Assembly (NCBI RefSeq): GCF_038066715.1
Contig: NZ_JBBUKT010000002.1
Span: 620,001 to 684,000 of the forward strand
Source: Luteolibacter sp. Y139
GTDB taxonomy: Bacteria; Verrucomicrobiota; Verrucomicrobiia; Verrucomicrobiales; Akkermansiaceae
Length of the DNA: 64,000 bases
Reading direction: 5' to 3'
Shown here in pieces: positions 43,127 to 51,200 of this stretch (positions within the stretch are counted from its first letter, which is position 1; each line of letters opens with the position of its first letter). Below the pieces are notes generated by a model. That model made no database searches, was not told the DNA's origin, and worked only from the letters and a program-made list of their open reading frames with translations. Both the position numbers and the translations under genes were made by a program.

Positions 43127-45000
43127 TATTTCTTGTTCGGATCGTAGAAAATCCTCACCTCGGCTTTTTCGCCGCCGAGGAGCTGTTGGGCACGCTTGAG
43201 GGCGTCACGGGTGGAAATATTCGGGTTGCTCGGCTTGTTGAGGAAGATGTTGCTCTCGCCAGCCTTGCGGTCGGCGCCCTCCTGCACGGTCGCCAGCACC
43301 CCGGAATTCTTCAGCACCCGATACACCTCGCGGGTCGCCCCCGAGACCAGCAGGTGCCGGTCGTTGGCGCGCATGAACTTCACCAGATCCTCCAGCGCCA
43401 GCACCGAGGTCGCGTCGAGATGGCGCGCGTTCTTCAGCCGCAGGATCATGATCTTCAGCGATTCATCCGCCGCGGAGCGCTGGATCTGGGTGCGGAAGAG
43501 CTCGGCCGCACCGAAGAACAGGTCACCCTCGACGTGCACGATCGAGATCGCCGGGTTCGGGCGCTGGCGTTTTTCACCCATCTGCCGGAGTTCACCCGCA
43601 TCGCTGAACTCATATTCCACCAAGTGTGGCCGGCTCGCCTTCCTCAGAAACAGGGTGATCGATAGCGCGACGCCGATGAAGATCGCCACGTGCAGTGGTG
43701 CGATCAGGGTGGAGATGAAAGTAACGATCAGCACCGCCGCATCGTCCGGCGTCGAGCGCGCGCAGACCCGGATGTTGTGGCGATTGATCAGCGCCAGCGC
43801 GATGCCGATGATCAGCGCCGCCAGCGCCGCCTTCGGCACATAGTCGATCAGGGAAATGCCGCCGAGCTTTGGCAGCCACGCGATCAGCAAGGCAGCGGAC
43901 AGAACCAGCGTGCCCGAATAGATCGAGGACATTCGCGTGCGGGCGCCGGAGGAGAAATTGAGCGTCGAGCGCAGCAGCGATCCGGAAGCCGGCATGCCAC
44001 CGGCGATGGCGGACGCGAAATTCGCCGCACCCACCGCGAACATGTCCTGGTTCACATCCGCACGATCGCCCGAGCGCGAGGCGATGGTCTTCGCCATCAG
44101 CGTGTTTTCCAAGCACGCGAGGAAGGCTACCGCGAGCGCGACTGCCACCAGCGACGAAATGTCCTCGAAGATCCCGGGACGCGCGAAGTGGGGCAGGGAA
44201 GGCAGCAGATCTTCCGGCGTGAAGGTGCGGAAGCGTGCGGCGTTCGCAAAGGGAGCCACACCTTTCTGGATCAGCGAGCCAAAGACGGCCGAGACCAGGA
44301 TCAGGATGATCGCCAGATTCGGCCATCGCGGTCTCCAGCGCTTCATCAGCATGAACAGCGCGAAGGTCGTCCCCCCGATGATGATCGGCCCCAAGTCCGC
44401 ATGCGGCAACGCCCGCACCAGTGCATCCGCCAACCCTACGAAGCTGCGCGGCCTCTCCTGATCCACCTCGAAGGCGATGCCTAACAGGTGCTTGAACTGA
44501 TTGGTCACGATCAACACCGCGGCACCTGAGACATAGCCGACGAGCACCGAGCGGGAAACATACTGCAGCAAGTCGGCCACGCGCAGGATCGAGCCCAGCA
44601 GGCAGAAGATCCCGACCATCATCACCAGCAGCGGCACCAGCTGGGTCTCACGGGCGGCGAGCGCCGGTTCCACGGCAAAGAAGCCGAAGAGCATGAAAGC
44701 CGTCGCATTGGTCGGCCCAAGGATCGTGTGGCGGGATCCGGCGAACAGCGGCGCTATGATCGAGGCCGTCGCCGAGCACGCGATGCCGAAGACGATCGGC
44801 AGCTCGGCGATCGCCGCATAAGCCATGCCCTGCGGGATATCCAGCAGCGAGACATTCAACGCGGCCTTGCCATCCGCGCGGAACTTCTCGCGATCGTAGC
44901 GCCGCAGCGTGTGGAGGATGGGCAGCAGTTCCAGCTTTCCCCCGCGGAAGAACTCGCCGACGCGGCGAGCGATCCGTCGGGGCTGGAAATGCGAGCTCAT
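43126..45000 (-). CDS. SulP family anion transporter with STAS domain
   Basis: 624 residues. About 10-12 TM helices in the first 440 residues, with the SulP signature near the N-terminus (ALNVSLLDIPQGMAYAAIAELPIVFGI) and FGPTNATA-like LGPTNATAFMLFG. Other blocks: VGAANFASAIAGGMPASGSLLRSTLNFSSGARTRMSSIYSG and KAALAALIIGIALALI. A cytoplasmic STAS domain follows (about 470-570, AISIVHVEGDLFFGAAELF...ILRLKNARHLDATSVLALEDL). SulP proteins carry sulfate, bicarbonate or other anions with Na+ or H+; specificity cannot be read here. It follows the LptF/G-like gene by 13 bases. Confidence 0.92.
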   Translation of the reverse strand: MSSHFQPRRIARRVGEFFRGGKLELLPILHTLRRYDREKFRADGKAALNVSLLDIPQGMAYAAIAELPIVFGIACSATASIIAPLFAGSRHTILGPTNATAFMLFGFFAVEPALAARETQLVPLLVMMVGIFCLLGSILRVADLLQYVSRSVLVGYVSGAAVLIVTNQFKHLLGIAFEVDQERPRSFVGLADALVRALPHADLGPIIIGGTTFALFMLMKRWRPRWPNLAIILILVSAVFGSLIQKGVAPFANAARFRTFTPEDLLPSLPHFARPGIFEDISSLVAVALAVAFLACLENTLMAKTIASRSGDRADVNQDMFAVGAANFASAIAGGMPASGSLLRSTLNFSSGARTRMSSIYSGTLVLSAALLIAWLPKLGGISLIDYVPKAALAALIIGIALALINRHNIRVCARSTPDDAAVLIVTFISTLIAPLHVAIFIGVALSITLFLRKASRPHLVEYEFSDAGELRQMGEKRQRPNPAISIVHVEGDLFFGAAELFRTQIQRSAADESLKIMILRLKNARHLDATSVLALEDLVKFMRANDRHLLVSGATREVYRVLKNSGVLATVQEGADRKAGESNIFLNKPSNPNISTRDALKRAQQLLGGEKAEVRIFYDPNKK

Positions 45001-45013
45001 GAAATCCTCATCA

Positions 45014-46315
45014 TCAGCGGAAGCGGGCGCGGCGCAGCAGCACCAGTCCGAGCACCACGCTCACCACGTTCGGCGCCCAGGCTGCAAGCTGTACACCGGT
45101 GTGGCTCTTGCCGCCAATCAATCCGCAGACGAAGTAGGCCACGCCGATCAGCAGGCTGAGGATCAGGCCGGATGAAGTATCCTTGCGGCGCGCCTTGATG
45201 CCAAGCGGGATGCCGATGAAGGCAAACGCGAGACAGGCGAAGGACGAGGCGAAGCGCCGGTGGATCTCACCCTCGTAGTTCGCGATGAATCTTGCCGAGT
45301 CGATGGCCAGCGTCGTCTTGAGCTTGCTCCGCGTATCCTCCAGCTGTGGCTTGTAGGCTACCCCCTTGCTTTCCAGCTCCTTGACTTGCTGTTTGAGCGC
45401 CGCGACTTTTCCCACTCGATCTATCTGCGACTGTTTCAGCTCCTGGATCGTTTCGCGGATGGCTGCGATGCTCATGGCCGCCGGATCATCCTTGGTCATC
45501 CGGGTTTCATACGGCAGCACCACTGGCACGGATTCCTCTGCCAGCACGATCTGCGGTCTGCCCTTGTCGTCCGGCGCCGCATCATCGTCTGCCTTGGCAC
45601 CGGTCAGTCCGGTGCTTCCGCCAGACGTCATGAACATCGCGTCGTAGAGGTGCAGCCGGAACTGCTTGTCCTCTTCGTCGATCACGGCCTTCGCCCTCAT
45701 GGCATGGACGTAAATGTCGCGAGCCTCCGGATCATCGGGGTTGGCCACCTTGAAGAGATGGAAGCCCTGCATTGTCGAGCCATCGGACTTCTCGATATAG
45801 GCGCGCACATCCTTCAGGCTTTCCTCGAAGCGAGCCAGGCCATCCTGTTCGGCGGCAGCACTCAGCATGCTCCGCGGATCCATCGCGAAAGCCCGCATCT
45901 TGATGTTCTTCGAGATCGATCTCGCCCACGGCGCAACCTCGAGATTCAGCCACAGGCAGCCACCGGAAAGCAGGGCACCGAGCACGAACACCGGCAGTGA
46001 GATCCGGCCCAGGCTCATGCCAGCCACGCGGAAACCGGTGAGTTCATTCTCCGAGGACATGCGGCCGAACACCAGCAGCACCGCCGAGAGGAAGGCCCAG
46101 GGGATGGTGTAGATCAGCGCGAAGGGCAGCGTGGCCACCAGGAACTCGCCAATGATCGAAAGCGGAGCACCAAGTTCCACCACGAGCATTCGCAAGCTCT
46201 GGAACAGGCTGCCCATCACCAGGATCGTGCTCAGCAGCAGGATGGCGAAGAGCGTCCCTACGAGGACTTGGCGGCCGATGTAGCGGTCGGAGAGACGCAT
46301 GGGTGCGTACAGCAT
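45014..46315 (-). CDS. LptF/LptG (YjgP/YjgQ) family permease
   Basis: 433 residues from the ATG at 46315, preceded by a GAGG ribosome site; an ATG at 46300 is an alternative. Six TM helices in two groups: residues 15-120 (LVGTLFAILLLSTILVMGSLF, GEFLVATLPFALIYTIPWAFLSAVLLVFGRMSSENELTGFR) and 330-425. Between them is a periplasmic beta-jellyroll-like region, here with a charged coiled insertion (AIRETIQELKQSQIDRVGKVAALKQQVKELESKG). LptF/G power extraction of lipopolysaccharide from the inner membrane with LptBC. Only one of the pair is present here, so its partner must be elsewhere, or this is a diverged single-gene member. Confidence 0.83.
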   Translation of the reverse strand: MLYAPMRLSDRYIGRQVLVGTLFAILLLSTILVMGSLFQSLRMLVVELGAPLSIIGEFLVATLPFALIYTIPWAFLSAVLLVFGRMSSENELTGFRVAGMSLGRISLPVFVLGALLSGGCLWLNLEVAPWARSISKNIKMRAFAMDPRSMLSAAAEQDGLARFEESLKDVRAYIEKSDGSTMQGFHLFKVANPDDPEARDIYVHAMRAKAVIDEEDKQFRLHLYDAMFMTSGGSTGLTGAKADDDAAPDDKGRPQIVLAEESVPVVLPYETRMTKDDPAAMSIAAIRETIQELKQSQIDRVGKVAALKQQVKELESKGVAYKPQLEDTRSKLKTTLAIDSARFIANYEGEIHRRFASSFACLAFAFIGIPLGIKARRKDTSSGLILSLLIGVAYFVCGLIGGKSHTGVQLAAWAPNVVSVVLGLVLLRRARFR

Positions 46316-46405
46316 GATTCGCCTCAGGCACCCTGTCTAGCGGGAGTTCCGGTGGTGACATTGGCTATACTCAGCGGGTGTATCTACGAAGGTTATTCAC
46401 AGAAC

Positions 46406-46422
46406 TCACTAACAGTTAGTGA
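46406..46422. promoter_or_regulatory. 17-base palindrome in a divergent promoter region
   Basis: TCACTAAC, centre A, GTTAGTGA: perfect 8-base arms. It lies between the divergently transcribed LptF/G-like gene (start 46315) and the M15-type peptidase gene (start 46578), in a locally AT-rich stretch. The size and symmetry fit an operator for a dimeric regulator. Its left arm contains ACTAACA, a one-base variant of the TCTAACA heptamer seen throughout the window. Confidence 0.5.
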
Positions 46423-46577
46423 ATCCGGCCGAAAGTCCTTGCCCCGTCCGACTCTCTTGCTTTCCTCCACCGCGAATTCGCCCGGACGAGCCGGCCGGAC
46501 TCTTTCACAAAAATAGCACGCGGTATGGGGTTTGCTTCCCCTGCCGTTCCTCCCAGCCAGCCCGCAAAAATCACCAC

Positions 46578-47222
46578 ATGCTTATCGATCCGTCCCGCGG
46601 CGAGTCCGCCGATGCCCAGCTCCAATCCCGTCGCGGTGCCCTCTGCACCCTCGGAGCCGGCGCTCTCGCCCTGCTAGCCACCACTGGCTCCGCCTCCGCC
46701 TTCTTCTCAAAGAAGCCTGGAATGTCGATCTTCACCCCGTCTGCCCCGGTCGACTTCAGTGACCTGCCGCAGGATTGGGTGACCCATCAGGGCGGCGAGT
46801 TGAAGGCGTATGCCGACTTCCTCGCGAGCCTGCGACTTGAGCGGTTGACGCCCCACCAGGTGATCGCATCCCACGCGAAGCAACGCGGATCGGTTTGGAA
46901 TTCTCTCCCGCCACGCACGCTGTGGCGTCAAATGGCTCCCACCCTGCGCGTGATCGACCGCGTCTCGGCCCAGCTCGGTCAGCCGGTGAAGGAAGTCGTC
47001 TCCGCCTACCGCGCCCCGTCTTACAATGCCCGCTGCCCCGGTGCGAAGTCCGGCTCCTACCATCAGGCCAATGTCGCCATCGATGTGGTCTTCGATGCCT
47101 CACCCTCGACGGTCGCCCAGACCGCCCGCACCATGCGCTCCAGCGGACTGTTCCGCGGCGGCGTCGGTCGTTACCCGACCTTCACGCACATCGACACCCG
47201 CGGCCAGAACGTCGATTGGTGA
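46578..47222 (+). CDS. M15-type (DUF882/YcbK-like) peptidase
   Basis: 214 residues from the ATG at 46578. The N-terminus has a Tat-like signal (SRRGALCTLGAGALALLATTGSASA). The zinc ligands of the D,D-carboxypeptidase-like fold are His162-x6-Asp169 (SYHQANVAID) and His204 (FTHID). Flanking marks VVSAYRAPSYNARCPGA are typical. Such enzymes cleave peptidoglycan peptides. The gene stands apart from other cell-wall genes and shares an upstream region with an LptF/G-like gene. Confidence 0.85.
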   Translation: MLIDPSRGESADAQLQSRRGALCTLGAGALALLATTGSASAFFSKKPGMSIFTPSAPVDFSDLPQDWVTHQGGELKAYADFLASLRLERLTPHQVIASHAKQRGSVWNSLPPRTLWRQMAPTLRVIDRVSAQLGQPVKEVVSAYRAPSYNARCPGAKSGSYHQANVAIDVVFDASPSTVAQTARTMRSSGLFRGGVGRYPTFTHIDTRGQNVDW

Positions 47223-47245
47223 GTTGTTAACCAGCGGCCATCTGC

Positions 47246-47341
47246 CTTTCAGCACCAACGGTGCGTCATCCCTCAGCCCAGCCCATCGGGCTGGGTAGCA
47301 GATGCAATACTCACGAAGGGCTGAAGGCCCGAAGCACGGTG
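47246..47341. repeat. Hairpin-rich intergenic element (REP-like)
   Basis: The gap between the convergent M15 peptidase and TPR genes contains an 8-base perfect stem (CCCAGCCC, loop ATC, GGGCTGGG at 47277-47295), a short stem GGGC-TGAAG-GCCC around 47318-47330 and CACC-AAC-GGTG around 47253-47263. The mosaic of small hairpins is typical of repeated intergenic palindromic elements and may also terminate both genes. Confidence 0.5.
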
Positions 47342-47356
47342 GGCAGCCGGTAATCT

Positions 47357-48184
47357 TCACTCCACTCCCGCCCGCTCAAGGTCCTTCGCCTTGCGCTGGC
47401 TCACCGTCTCGAACTGCTCCTTCCACGCCGTCGTGGTCTTCCGCGACGTCGGCATCACATCTAACAGCGCAAGCGCCGAGTCGCACGCCGCCGCTGCCTC
47501 CTTGAATCGTCCGGCACTCTCCAGGATATCCGCTCGCTGTAGCGAAAAAGCCACCGACGGCCGCAGCCGCGCCGTCATCGCATCCACACGGCGCAACGCC
47601 GAGTCATAGTGCCCGAGCGGCACTTCCATCTCGATCGCCTTCTGGTGCAGCCCGGTGAATACCCCGAGCTTGGCCAACCCTTGATCAAGCACCGCGATCG
47701 CCTCCACCTTGTCACCCCGCTTTTCCAACCACGCGGCGCAGGTCAGCACGTCGCCCGGCGATGGCTTGGGCGAAAGATCCAGCGCCTGCCGCATCGCGGC
47801 GATCGCCTCGTCATGATTGCCTTTCTCTTCTTCCACTTCGGCGAGGAAGAGCAGCCCCGGCACGAACTTCGGATGCTCTTTCACAAGCTCAGCAGCCTTG
47901 GCACTCGTCGCCGCGTCCTTTTCGGTGCGACAAGTCCGGGCGTCTAACAGCAGATTCTCCGGCTGCTTTGGATCCAGCGTGAGCAACCGGGCGACCACCG
48001 GCCGCGCGAGTTCAGGATGACTGGTCGAAAGGAAAAGCCCGGCCTTCTGGCGCAGCACTTCCTGGTCATCAGGTGCCTTCGCCAGGTGCTCCTCCAGCTC
48101 TGCCAGTGTGTGGCTTGGATCGGGATGCGCCGAAAGCGTGAAGGGTAGCAACAACGCTGCGAGAACCGGCAGGGACAGCTTCAT
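47357..48184 (-). CDS. TPR-repeat secreted protein
   Basis: 275 residues. Signal peptide MKLSLPVLAALLLPFTLSA. The mature chain is entirely helical with tetratricopeptide-like units, e.g. HTLAELEEHLAKAPDDQEVLRQKAGLFLS, AELVKEHPKFVPGLLFLAEVEEEKGNHDEAIAAMRQALDLSP and HYDSALRRVDAMTARLRPSVAFSLQRADILESAGRFKEAAAACDSAL. TPRs bind proteins and scaffold complexes. It is separated by 93 bases from the metallophosphoesterase gene upstream on the same strand and may be cotranscribed. It carries two TGTTAGA heptamers (sense). Confidence 0.8.
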   Translation of the reverse strand: MKLSLPVLAALLLPFTLSAHPDPSHTLAELEEHLAKAPDDQEVLRQKAGLFLSTSHPELARPVVARLLTLDPKQPENLLLDARTCRTEKDAATSAKAAELVKEHPKFVPGLLFLAEVEEEKGNHDEAIAAMRQALDLSPKPSPGDVLTCAAWLEKRGDKVEAIAVLDQGLAKLGVFTGLHQKAIEMEVPLGHYDSALRRVDAMTARLRPSVAFSLQRADILESAGRFKEAAAACDSALALLDVMPTSRKTTTAWKEQFETVSQRKAKDLERAGVE

Positions 48185-48277
48185 CGGGATGGATGGAAAA
48201 AGAAGTGCGCCGCGGCACCCAGGGGAGGGCAGGGGAGCCGCGGCGCTTTCGTGTCGGCAGGAGATCGATCTGCCAGA

Positions 48278-51200
48278 TCAGGGAGTGACGGTCAGGCGCA
48301 GGTAGATCGAGGAGGGCGCCGGGCCATCGGTCACCGTGAGAACTGCTTCCAAGGTCTCCGGATCATCCTCGGCAGGCGACACCGCTTGGACCGCGATGGC
48401 GGCCGTCTGGCTGCCATTGCTTTCACCGGTGTGGTGCCAGTTCGTCAGGTCGGTGGACCACTCGACGGTGGCGGTCACATCGGTGGCACCCTTGGCGTGC
48501 GGGAAGCGGGCGGTGAAGCTGCCACTGGCCGCTGCGACCGCTGTGACCGTGGCACGGCTACCATCGTTCGAGCCATCGGTGCCCATGTAATATTCGAGCA
48601 CGTTCGCCACACCGTCGTTGTCACTGTCGCTATCGGCAGCTCCGAGTTGATGCTCCTTGAGGAAGGCTTGCAGCGGGCGGTCGGCAATGGTCGCCGAAGC
48701 ACTGGAAGTCCCCAAGTTGTAGCCGCCGCTCGCAGACAGCGTGAGGGCGAGCGATTCATCTCCTTCCGCTTCATCGTCGGCAAGGATGGTCACCGGGATC
48801 ACGGCCGAGCTTTGGCCTGCAGGGATTTCAATCGTGCCGCTGAGCGGAGCGATGTCGCTGCCGGTGGCCGTGCCGGACGTGGTGTAGGAAACGGCCAGCG
48901 CTCCGGTCGTAGGACCCGTGCGAGTCACAGTGAAGGCAAGCGATTGATCGGCACCATACTCACCGCCGGTTGCGTCCGTCGCCTCGATGCTCACGGTTGG
49001 CATGATGACCTCCGCCTCGTGCGAAAGCGCGAATGGCACCACCATGAACCGGACATCGATCGCCTGGAAGTTGCCATTGAGTTCGGGCAGATCCTGCGTG
49101 AACACCCGGAACGAATTCCCATTCGCGGTGTAGCTGATGATGTTCTCCGCAGCCGTCCCGCTCGTGGCCGCATCGGCCGTGAGGAAGAGCGCCGAGTTGG
49201 ACGGATTGACCACCGTGCCATCGCCGATCGTGAGATCGTAGTAGTTGGCATTCACGGTCACGTTGCCACCGGCGTCATTCAGCGCACCGTTGAGGATCGC
49301 GGGACTGCCAGTCGTGCGGATCATCCCGCTGAAGACTCCCGGCGTCGAATACGGCAGATAAACGAAGCTGAACGAGGCGTCCTGGCTGGTGCCTGCATTG
49401 TCGCGGACATCGATGATCCAGGTGCCGCTGCTGATCTTGACCGAGAGCACATTGTCGCCATCGGTGGATCCCACGTTCCCATTCGGGAACGCGAGCAGGT
49501 TGCCGCTGATCGAGAGGCCGGTCACGGTGTAGAGACCGCTGCCGGTCTTGTTCACCTCGACTCCAGCGGGCAGGTTGCTGGCAAGCACATGCCCATCGGG
49601 GTCGACCAGCGCACCGGTGAAGCCACCCGAGAAGGGCAGGAAAGCCACCGCGGTGCCGGCGGATTCCTCCGTGGTCGTCGGGTTCGCCCCCGCGGCATTG
49701 GGGTTCGAGTTGTCGGCCACGCTGACCAGCGCATTTCCAGAGCTGGAGAATGCCGAAACGATGTTGTCCGCGGATTGGCCGCCATTGTTCCAGTTCGCCA
49801 CCGCGGTCACCCCGGAGAGAAAGGGAACGGGACTGCCATTCACCACGAGCGAAATGTCACCGGTGTTGCTGCCCGGGTTCACAAACGAACGCGGAGCGGC
49901 CGAGGTCCCGGCCACGGTCCAGTTCCCTTCGAAGAGACCAGCCGAGGCCGTCTTCACATTCGGAGCGGCCGGGTCCACCAGCACTTGCACCGAGATCGGG
50001 TTGGCCGCAGTGACAATGCCTTCCTCGTCGGTGGCCTTGGCGATGATCGTGTAGCTGCCGGCCGGGACGTTCGCCCAATCGAAGCTGTAGGGAGCCGTGG
50101 TATCTTCGCCGAGCAGCGTCGTGCCTGAGTAGAAGCCAACCTTGGTCACCGTGCCATCGAGATCCGATGCGGTGGCTTGCAGCGTGATGTTTGCCGGAGC
50201 GGCGAATTGCGTGCCATTGGCCGGGCTGGTGAGCGCCACCGTCGGCGGGAAGACCGCACCCTCCGCCGTGAACGAGCGGACCGGAGTCCGGATCGTGCTC
50301 GTGCCATCGCTGACCTCCGCATACCATTCGTAGCGACCACCCGACTCAAGTCCGGCCCAGTTGACCGTGGCCACGCCCGCCGGGACGGTCACGTTGCCAA
50401 CTTCGGTGAACGGACCGACACCGCCGGACAGGTTCACGTCGAGCGAGAACTGGCTGTCCGCATCCGTCTCGTATTGATCGAGCGTGGGCGAATAGGTCTG
50501 CACGTCGATGCGGTTGAGCGTCGGGCGGAAGGTCATGATCCGCAGCCAGCCATCGCCACCGTTGGTGCGGCCCTGATAGTCGGCGAGGATCGAGTGGATC
50601 GTCCGCCCCTCGAAGGTGTCGCTGCGGCGGCCTTCGCCATGGATGTGGCCGCCATGCATCAGGATCAGGTTCGGATTGTCCTTCAGCGAATCATAGATCG
50701 CCTTGCCCATCGTGCTGAAGCTCGCAGGGTTGCCCGTGTTCACCATGTGGTGGGTGATCACGATGCCACGGCGGGTCGGATAGGCCTTGAGCAAGGCATC
50801 CGCCCAGTCGAGATCGGCCGCATCCGGCGTGGTGTCGTATTCGAGGCTGATGACGATGAAGTCCATGCCACCCGCGGTGAAGAGGGTGTAGTTGTTGTCA
50901 GCCTTCGTCGGTTCGGAGGTGCCGCCGTAGTAGGACTTGTTGGCGAAGTGGTTCACTCCGGTCGTCGGATGAACGCCGAAGTAGGTGTTGAAGTTGGTCG
51001 TGGTGCCATCCGCATCGCCGTTCGGGGTCTGGTCGTGGTTGCCCACCGCCACGATGTAAGGCACGCCTTCCGCCTGCATCGTCGTCGTTGGATTCTCGAG
51101 GGCGTAGAGCGCATTGCGGGCATTCGCCCACTCGCCGGCCACCGGCGTGTCGCCGTTGTCGGTGATGTCACCAAGGTGCAGCACGAAGCCGATCTTGCGG

